The notes below the pieces were generated by a model. The model saw only the letters and a program-made list of their open reading frames with translations. It was not told where the DNA came from and did no database searches. DNA of 64,000 nt from positions 310,001 to 374,000 of the forward strand of contig CP150570.1 in NCBI GenBank assembly GCA_049487715.1. The letters run 5' to 3'. The translations under genes were made by a program, and so were the position numbers. The DNA comes from Pycnococcus provasolii. Lineage: Eukaryota; Chlorophyta; Pseudoscourfieldiophyceae; Pseudoscourfieldiales. Shown piece by piece: positions 58,113 through 64,000 of the stretch (its first letter is position 1; every line of letters starts with the position of its first letter).

Positions 58113-60152
58113 TTACTCGCACTGCAAGTCTCTAGAGACCATCTTGCTTGCGATCGGGTGGTACGTACCCTTAACCTCCTCGAACAACGTCGACGCCCTC
58201 TCGCGGAACTCGGGAACCTTCGAGGATATCAGCGTCTGGAACAAGGGACGAACGTACTTCATCCGACCGCACGTACGCAGCAATGCACACGTGCCGTCCA
58301 GGGCACTCGAGTCGCCCGCGCGGAGGCGAAGCTTCAGCCAAAGAAACTGAACCTCCAAGTTGCGATCGAGACGTGGACTCAGCGCAACGCAAGACGAAAT
58401 CAGAGGGAGCGTGTTCATGTGAAGTGGCGTCGACGCGCGATGCACGCTCAGCTCCGTGAGAAATGCAACGACGAGAGGACCGGGCCATGTGCTCGGATCG
58501 CCCTCGGGGCCTGGGACGAATGCGCTCGCGGGTGGCGTGCCAATGCCCATAATGTCGCTGTGGTGAAAGTAGCTCGCAAGTCGCATCACACCGTCGCGGA
58601 GCGTGGCGTCGTAATTTGCATGCGGGGAAAGACTTGCCGAAGTGTCGTCGAACAGAGGCGGCAATCCAGGCTTGTGCAGCCAAGAATTCCAATCAATCGA
58701 CTCGAGCACCGCACGACGTGGCAGATCGACTTTTGAGTTGAAGTAGTCCAAATAAGCCGTCTTGAACTCTTCCGTGTGCACAGACATGTTCGCCTTAGTC
58801 GCAAGCCATGCCTTGAAAAAGGGGTTGAACTCTTCGTCACCGCCGACGCAGAGCTCCAAATACACGAGAGTGTAAAACCCTTTCTCGTACGGGATCTTGC
58901 TGAAAGCATCGTCCGGATCCTCGCCAGTGGACAAGTCGGGTACCAGGCAAGTGAAGCGGTGATCAGGGCCCATGCGTCCCACGGTTTCTTTCAGCTCCTG
59001 CGCACCGCCGAGTGCCTGAAATCCAAATTCACGCGCATGTGCCACCTTCGCATCGCCGCCGGACGAAGCTGCATCGTCCGCCGCGATGCGTGCAAGGATC
59101 TTGCGCTCGAGAAAGACGGTGAATCCTTCGTTGAGCCAGAAGTGTTCCCACGACGCACAGCTGACGAGATTACCCGTCCAAGAATGTGCGATTTCGTGGG
59201 CGATGACGTGTGTCTGGCTCCCGTCGCCGCCGCTCAGAATCGATGGCGTCACGAAAGTCAAACACGGATTCTCCATGCCACCGTACGGAAAGCTGAATGG
59301 CAGAACGAGCAGGTCACAGCGCCCCCACGTGTACGGACCGGCGATATCTTCCGCCGCGACGAGATACCGTTCCGCGACGGGCGCAAACTCGGCGTGTGCT
59401 TCCTCGAGCCCCTCAGGCTCGCAGTACACGTCGATGCGGTCGCTGATTGCCTTTTTGGCAAGATTGCCAGCAGCGAACGCCACAAGATATGCTGGCACTG
59501 GTGTCGGCTGTTTGAAGTGAAACGTGCGCCAGCCGTCCTCTTCGGTGACAGATCCGTCCTCGGCAACGGCGGCATTTTCCGTGACTCCCTGCGGCAGTGC
59601 CGCCATGGCGACGGACAGCGGTGCAGGCACGCTGACGTTCGCTTCGTACGTGAACTTGACGCCTGGCGAGTCCATGCAAGGGAAGAGCGACCTAGCGTGT
59701 ATTGCCTGGCACTGCGTGAAGACGTATGGGTGACTTTTCCCAAGCGTTTGCTCCTTTTTTAGGAATTGCACGGCGGAGCACTCCGGCGAGCAAGCGTACT
59801 GTACTTTGATGACAATCTCGCCGTTTTCGTTCTCGGCGTCGGGAGGTAGGCTTATGGAGAGCGGCGTGCCCAGGTGCGCGTCTTCCACGCCGAGCGAGAA
59901 GGCGAGCTCTCGCGCAGGCGCCGTTTCCAGGCACACTCGTTGGACGGCGAGCGCGCGCGTGTCCAGCACGAACGTCCCCGCGCCCTCCGCTTCTCCCACG
60001 CATGGTTTCTGCACCACCACCGCAAGCGTGGCTGCACCTGCGATGGATGCGTCTTCGGGCGATATGCGTAGGTTTAGCGACGCACGCCGGACCGATCCTC
60101 CCGCCGTCGCCATCGACGCGAACGACGACGGGTCGCGCACAACAAAGGGCAT
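58113..60152 (-). CDS. LTA4H: M1 family zinc aminopeptidase, leukotriene A4 hydrolase type
   Basis: About 679 residues from ATG 60150-60152 (or 13 residues later). The N-terminal beta domain includes CQAIHARSLFPCMDSPGVKFTYEA. The catalytic domain has GGMENPCLTF (exopeptidase motif, GxMEN) and HVIAHEIAHSWTGNLV with WLNEGFT, the HExxH-(18)-E zinc site. ARKILARIAADD, then YEKGFYTLVYLE with the conserved Tyr, and a C-terminal helical domain of about 150 residues follow, as in LTA4H and aminopeptidase B. The family cuts N-terminal residues from peptides; epoxide hydrolase activity is known in animals but not to be assumed here. No signal peptide. Its stop codon is 18 bp from the dynein exon on the same strand. 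Confidence 0.9.
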   Translation of the reverse strand: MPFVVRDPSSFASMATAGGSVRRASLNLRISPEDASIAGAATLAVVVQKPCVGEAEGAGTFVLDTRALAVQRVCLETAPARELAFSLGVEDAHLGTPLSISLPPDAENENGEIVIKVQYACSPECSAVQFLKKEQTLGKSHPYVFTQCQAIHARSLFPCMDSPGVKFTYEANVSVPAPLSVAMAALPQGVTENAAVAEDGSVTEEDGWRTFHFKQPTPVPAYLVAFAAGNLAKKAISDRIDVYCEPEGLEEAHAEFAPVAERYLVAAEDIAGPYTWGRCDLLVLPFSFPYGGMENPCLTFVTPSILSGGDGSQTHVIAHEIAHSWTGNLVSCASWEHFWLNEGFTVFLERKILARIAADDAASSGGDAKVAHAREFGFQALGGAQELKETVGRMGPDHRFTCLVPDLSTGEDPDDAFSKIPYEKGFYTLVYLELCVGGDEEFNPFFKAWLATKANMSVHTEEFKTAYLDYFNSKVDLPRRAVLESIDWNSWLHKPGLPPLFDDTSASLSPHANYDATLRDGVMRLASYFHHSDIMGIGTPPASAFVPGPEGDPSTWPGPLVVAFLTELSVHRASTPLHMNTLPLISSCVALSPRLDRNLEVQFLWLKLRLRAGDSSALDGTCALLRTCGRMKYVRPLFQTLISSKVPEFRERASTLFEEVKGTYHPIASKMVSRDLQCE

Positions 60153-60475
60153 GACGGACACAGAAGAAGAAAATGACCCGAGGGATGAATGAAGAAGGGT
60201 TAGGGTTTTCAAGTTCAGGGCGAAAAACTAGGGCTACCAAAATTCCTTGAGCCTTGAGGGGGAGGGAGTCCAAGCCGTTACCAACCTTACACACGCATTC
60301 ACGCACGCACGCACGCACGTGTCCTTGCTTGAATTGCGTGCGAATCCGCCTTGCACGCACAAGCATAATGCCTTCATCGTCGTCGTCACTCGTCACTCGT
60401 CACTCGTGTGCTTGTATGGGGGCATTATTCAACCTCCGGGCCGCTTTTATGTTCTGTGACGGCAAAGTTGACCTT
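60153..60475. promoter_or_regulatory. Aminopeptidase upstream region with telomere-like motif
   Basis: GGGTTAGGGTTTT at 60197-60209 is about 45 bp upstream of the ATG (AAAACCCTAACCC on the coding strand, matching the plant telo-box AAACCCTAA). A CACGCACGCACGCACG run lies at about 60300-60320 and CACTCGTCACTCGTCACTCG near 60390. Regulatory role is inference. Confidence 0.4.
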
Positions 60476-60680
60476 AAGGTGTAGTGAACGGTTGGAATGG
60501 CGGTTACAGTTAAGGGAAAAAGGTCCCGGTCCCGGGGAAGGGGAAAAAGGGGGGTGACAAGGACTAGGGGATCTAACTAAATCTCCCTCCACGTCATGCC
60601 CTTCCACGTCATGACCCCAGTAGGGGTTGGCACCGCCTTGGCGCCACGCCCCAAGTCCCCAACTGGGGGTTTGCACCACA
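60476..60680. repeat. 205-bp direct repeat, copy 1
   Basis: AAGGTGTAGTGAACGGTTGG... to TTTGCACCACA is present again without a mismatch seen at 60707-60911. The unit ends in CCAACTGGGGG and contains CACGTCATG twice. Confidence 0.9.
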
Positions 60681-60706
60681 CACCACCCCGTGGTGCTAAG
60701 GCGTGC

Positions 60707-60911
60707 AAGGTGTAGTGAACGGTTGGAATGGCGGTTACAGTTAAGGGAAAAAGGTCCCGGTCCCGGGGAAGGGGAAAAAGGGGGGTGACAAGGACTAGGG
60801 GATCTAACTAAATCTCCCTCCACGTCATGCCCTTCCACGTCATGACCCCAGTAGGGGTTGGCACCGCCTTGGCGCCACGCCCCAAGTCCCCAACTGGGGG
60901 TTTGCACCACA
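60707..60911. repeat. 205-bp direct repeat, copy 2
   Basis: Second copy, separated from the first by a 26-bp spacer (CACCACCCCGTGGTG..). Possible recent tandem duplication or two LTR-like ends. Confidence 0.9.
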
Positions 60912-62065
60912 TGTTCGCCGCGTGTACGCTCAACCTCGCGGCCGCAAACGCATACGCAAACGAACATATGGAGGACAGCTTATCGCGTTTTCTCATCAGA
61001 GGCATTCCTTCGATGTCGAGTCAACCTGAAAGCGATCGTGACAACCCCAACAAGCTCACGACCATGGCGCGTCGAGTCGTCCTATCCAACTCCAAACTGG
61101 CGTCAGAAAACCAAGCGCGGTCTCAGCTTGAGGTTTTTCTTCTCAGATACGCTTACTTCTCACGGATTTTTGACTGCTCTGCGGGGTGGTGTGTGAGGTG
61201 AACCCCTAAACGGGATACGCCGAACTGCCAAAACCCCCAACAGGGAGGTATCACGTGATTCATCAGCCCCCCTTATAACGGGCAGTGCCCACTATGAGGA
61301 GGTTATCACGTGATCCCCTTCTCTCGAGGGACCTCCCTTAGTATCCTCCGTGTAACTCAACCACTCTTAACTTTTACTTAAGGTGTGTCTACCGTAAGCT
61401 TGGCGGTCTTACGTGTAGTGAAAGAGGACGGCTTGAGCTCGCCGCCACACTTATTCCACAACTTAAAATAGATGGCGATTTGATCACAATCGCCCAAGCC
61501 GCAATTGACGCCTGTGCGCATGCTCACGGTGCTGTGAAGGGGCGTTGTCACTTGTCAGACCCATGCCTTTAGATCGGCTCAAACCTTTACCGCGGAAAGA
61601 CCGTAGGCGAATTTCAGCCCGTCCGTTCCTTTGTTAGCCATGTAACTCAGGCCACGAGTTAGAATTTTGGGTTGCTCTTGGCTTTGTACTTTGCCATGTA
61701 GCTAGAGGTCCTAAGCGTGGCACCTCTTTTTGCGTGTCAAACCGGGATCCCAAAAATACTTCAGGGGAAAAATGAGATCCATCGAGGTTCACCGGTGGGG
61801 GCGGGGGCGGGTGGATGATCCCCACGAACGTTGTTGAAGCTCCCGTGCGTTTGAGATTGAAATGGGGTTTTCAAATGCTGGATGGAGGAACAATTAACTT
61901 CACACTGCTTCACATTTTTTTTTCGCCCGTCCGTACAACATACAGAGCTAGCAGTGCCCGCCATTGTTCAAAACTGCGCCATTGTTCTTCACCACCTGTG
62001 CGCCCGTGTGTGGACGTCGCCGTCAGTCGCTGATCGCTCGCGTCTCGTCGTCAACCATTTTCACG
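60912..62065. other. Non-coding region of about 1.15 kb, no supported gene
   Basis: Unique sequence downstream of the duplication. A frame to 61201 has a plausible-looking stretch (NLAAANAYANEHMEDSLSRF) but no known domain. Another short frame near 61440-61573 reads LELAATLIPQLKIDGDLITI, which is protein-like but without a start nearby. GTTATCACGTGAT and GGTATCACGTGATT occur at 61244-61260 and 61302-61316. A GGGGGCGGGGGC run lies near 61800. The last about 200 bp should be the promoter of the secreted Cys-rich protein. Confidence 0.4.
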
Positions 62066-62701
62066 ATGCAGCCGGTCTACAATAGCCTCAGGTCCGGTTC
62101 ATCAATACTTACTACGCTGTACGTCATCTGTTTGATTCTCTTCTCCTCATATATATCTGCGGCGTCACAACAACAACAACCTACTACTACTGATGATGAC
62201 GATCTCCTCAACTACTACAATGATGACCAACGCTTCGCTACGGAATACAACGACAACAACAACATAGATGGGGATAGCAGTAGGTTCACGGCATCATTCA
62301 TACAGATCATCGACGATGTGGTCGCCAATGATCGCAACTTCACCGTCGAGGAAATCAATATGCTTTCAGAAATTGCGTGCAATCTCAACGAAGAGTGCAA
62401 ATACGAACGCATGATGCACCTCGCGCCAGCACCCGAATTCGACGACGAAGAATTCGAACTCGCACAAGAACGAGGCAGACTGAATCCTAGGGTAGGAGTC
62501 AGGTTCGGGAGGGGTGGGCCGAGTGCATACGTCCAAGGAGGGATTCGTGGGCGCTGCCAAGAGATATGCCAGTCAACCGCCGTGCGCTACGGAGGTGTCA
62601 CCAAACAAGCTATATGTCAACGATCAGCTTGTCTTGGATGTGGCGTGTGCAACTGTCCCAAACCACCTGGCGTACGCATTCGTAGGTCATCGAGCTGCTA
62701 G
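62066..62701 (+). CDS. Secreted Cys-rich protein, unknown
   Basis: 211 residues from ATG 62066. A signal-peptide-like or anchor segment (ILTTLYVICLILFSSYISAA, residues of about 13-33) is followed by a Gln/Thr/Asp/Asn-rich disordered region, a helical part (FIQIIDDVVANDRNFTVEEINMLSEIA), an acidic stretch and a basic C-terminal domain. The last 50 residues hold eight Cys: GRCQEICQSTA, AICQRSACLGCGVCNCPKPP and a terminal SSSC. Such spacing suggests disulfide bonds outside the cell or metal binding. I do not recognise the family and see no repeat of it in the window. Confidence 0.6.
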   Translation: MQPVYNSLRSGSSILTTLYVICLILFSSYISAASQQQQPTTTDDDDLLNYYNDDQRFATEYNDNNNIDGDSSRFTASFIQIIDDVVANDRNFTVEEINMLSEIACNLNEECKYERMMHLAPAPEFDDEEFELAQERGRLNPRVGVRFGRGGPSAYVQGGIRGRCQEICQSTAVRYGGVTKQAICQRSACLGCGVCNCPKPPGVRIRRSSSC

Positions 62702-62844
62702 GTGTGAATTATTTTGGCGACGACGGACGGGTACAACCGTTCCGTCTTACCGATGTTGAGTGCAAGACTGCAAGAAGGGATGAAAAACAACACATAGGGT
62801 AGTAGTAGATGTAACTTTTCAACTGGATTTGACTTTTTGTTTTT
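62702..62844. other. Convergent 3' region
   Basis: Short AT-rich spacer between the stop codons of the secreted protein and the epimerase; no feature seen. Confidence 0.4.
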
Positions 62845-63963
62845 TCAGTAGCCATTCTCGTGCCGCTCACGCCAACGCCATGCCGTTGCCAAGCCTTCCT
62901 CCACATCGCGGTAGCGAGCCTCCCATCCAAGCTCATCCTTGATCTTCGCAGGTGATGCATACACCTCGGCGTAGTCCCCAGGACGGCGCGGATGCTCGAC
63001 CACCGTGATGTTGCGCCGTGTCACCGACAGGCATGCGCGCGTAAATTCGCGCACGCTCACGCCAACGCCCGTGCCGATATTGTACAGAGACGGAGGGTTC
63101 GAGAGCGCCTTTGCCATAGCAAGGTGGTGCGCCTCGACGAGGTCCGTTACGTGTATGTAATCTCGAACGCATGTGCCATCCCCCGTGCTGAAGTCCGTGC
63201 CGTAAATCTTCAGCTCGGGGATGTGGCCAAATGCCGCAGCAAAGCACGCGGTGGACACACGGCCGTGGCCCACGAGATTGGGCGGAGGGTACTCGCCCAG
63301 GCGTCCTTTCGGGTCCGCGCCGTACACGTTGAAGTACCGCAGGATCACGGCGTCGAAGTTCTTGTTGGCGTGCGCATAGTCTCGGATTGCATCCTCGGCG
63401 TCAAGTTTCGCACGGCCGTACGGGTTGATGGGAACTGTGGGCGTATCTTCCGTGATGGGCATCGAGACGGGATTTCCGTACGTCGCGCACGTGCTGCTGT
63501 ACACGAGCTTGTTGACGTTTTCGTGCTTCATCGCACGGAGCAGCGTGATGGTGTTGGACGTGATGTTCGTCCAGTAGTTGAGCGGGTACGCGACGCTCTC
63601 GCCCACGAAAGCAATCGCGGCGAAGTGCATGACGACGTCGACAGGCGTACCTCGGTTTCTCGCGTCTCGCAGGATGCGTCTCACGGCGGTCTCATCCTCG
63701 AGTTCGACAAACTCGAAGCGCAGTCGCCCTCTCTTCGTCGCGTGTTCGCGCAGGACACGAACCGCCCCGGCGTTTCCTCGCGAGAGGTTGTCGAGTATGG
63801 TGACAGCGTATCCGTGCTCGAGCAGGTGCATGGTCATGTGGCTTCCAATGAATCCTGCGCCACCGGTGACGACGACGTGCTGCCCGTGTGTCGGCTCGTG
63901 TCCGTTCATATCCCTGTGTTCGTTGTTTAACGACGCTATTGTGCCGCCCACCTCTGGCGGCAT
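62845..63963 (-). CDS. GALE: UDP-hexose/pentose 4-epimerase (GalE family), 5' end may extend beyond window
   Basis: 372 residues from ATG 63961-63963. The extended SDR features are complete: VTGGAGFIGSH (NAD loop), HFAAIAFVGESV, VYSSTCATYG (catalytic Ser/Thr), NPYGRAKLDAED (YxxxK), LRYFNVYGADPKGRLGE, and DGTCVRDYIHVTDLVEAH. It converts UDP-glucose to UDP-galactose, or UDP-xylose to UDP-arabinose; plant-type UXE enzymes are close to GalE and cannot be told apart here. The frame remains open upstream of the ATG to base 64000 (EPAAPKN...), so the true start, perhaps with a Golgi signal anchor, may lie outside the window. No frameshift or missing catalytic residue seen. Confidence 0.88.
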   Translation of the reverse strand: MPPEVGGTIASLNNEHRDMNGHEPTHGQHVVVTGGAGFIGSHMTMHLLEHGYAVTILDNLSRGNAGAVRVLREHATKRGRLRFEFVELEDETAVRRILRDARNRGTPVDVVMHFAAIAFVGESVAYPLNYWTNITSNTITLLRAMKHENVNKLVYSSTCATYGNPVSMPITEDTPTVPINPYGRAKLDAEDAIRDYAHANKNFDAVILRYFNVYGADPKGRLGEYPPPNLVGHGRVSTACFAAAFGHIPELKIYGTDFSTGDGTCVRDYIHVTDLVEAHHLAMAKALSNPPSLYNIGTGVGVSVREFTRACLSVTRRNITVVEHPRRPGDYAEVYASPAKIKDELGWEARYRDVEEGLATAWRWRERHENGY

Positions 63964-64000
63964 GTTCTTCGGCGCCGCTGGTTCGTGTCCCCCGTTGTGG

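Noticed and set aside
60425-60967. Minus-strand frame of 180 codons with a repeated SPSPCHPPFSPSPGPGPF block
   Set aside because: It is a reading of the 205-bp duplication; two identical blocks reflect the DNA repeat and no domain is seen.
1-64000. CRISPR arrays, rRNA genes, tRNA genes
   Set aside because: No regularly spaced repeats with unique spacers, no rRNA core sequences and no full tRNA cloverleaf were seen by eye.

Overview
The window looks like nuclear DNA of a green alga, probably a GC-rich, gene-dense, prasinophyte-like species (lineage is inference). Genes lie on both strands and are mostly uninterrupted; only three short GT-AG introns are clear (87, 115 and 101 nt). The green-lineage character comes from a Ser-Pro-rich cell-wall-type protein, an isoamylase, a TadA-type deaminase with a transit-like leader, a plant-type SDR-MDR fusion oxidoreductase and a P1B metal ATPase with a His/Cys tail. 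A CFAP96-like gene and a dynein heavy-chain fragment suggest a lineage that makes flagella.

Layout. 1-7.1 kb: 3' part of a Ser/Pro-rich polytopic membrane protein, a SET-domain protein, and a membrane-anchored methyltransferase/DUF5672 fusion. 7.1-19.3 kb: CFAP96-like protein, an eL28-like ribosomal protein carrying an EF-hand pair, a HAD phosphatase, a VIT/vWA protein, a repeat protein with a 198-bp unit, a GC-rich minisatellite and an MmgE/PrpD protein. 19.3-29 kb: Zn/Cd-type P1B ATPase, a short tyrosine-recombinase retroelement with A1-B1-A2-B2 split direct repeats, a small coiled-coil protein, a GDT1/TMEM165 transporter, a tRNA adenosine deaminase and a small unknown protein. 29.2-45.4 kb: a 10.2-kb intronless HECT E3 ligase gene, a bestrophin-like channel, a retroelement RNase H remnant, a secreted Tyr/Gly-rich protein and a TrmA-type tRNA methyltransferase. 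45.6-53.7 kb: isoamylase, SDR-MDR fusion, PPR protein. 53.7-58.1 kb: a repeat-rich island with inverted GGGAGCTCC arrays, a frameshifted C-terminal fragment of a Fanzor (eukaryotic TnpB-like) protein and an isolated dynein heavy-chain exon. 58.1-64 kb: M1 aminopeptidase (LTA4H type), a 205-bp tandem duplication, a secreted Cys-rich protein and a UDP-hexose 4-epimerase running to the window edge.

The genes are unrelated housekeeping, membrane, cell-surface and RNA-modification genes; no operon-like pathway cluster is seen. The points most worth a second look are the split-repeat retroelement, the Fanzor remnant with its inverted satellite arrays, the EF-hand pair replacing the middle of eL28, the nucleoporin-like FG repeats inside the HECT ligase, the methyltransferase/DUF5672 fusion, and a roughly 190-bp repeat shared by the 3' flanks of two unrelated genes. 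All family assignments were made by eye from conserved motifs; no database search was run.
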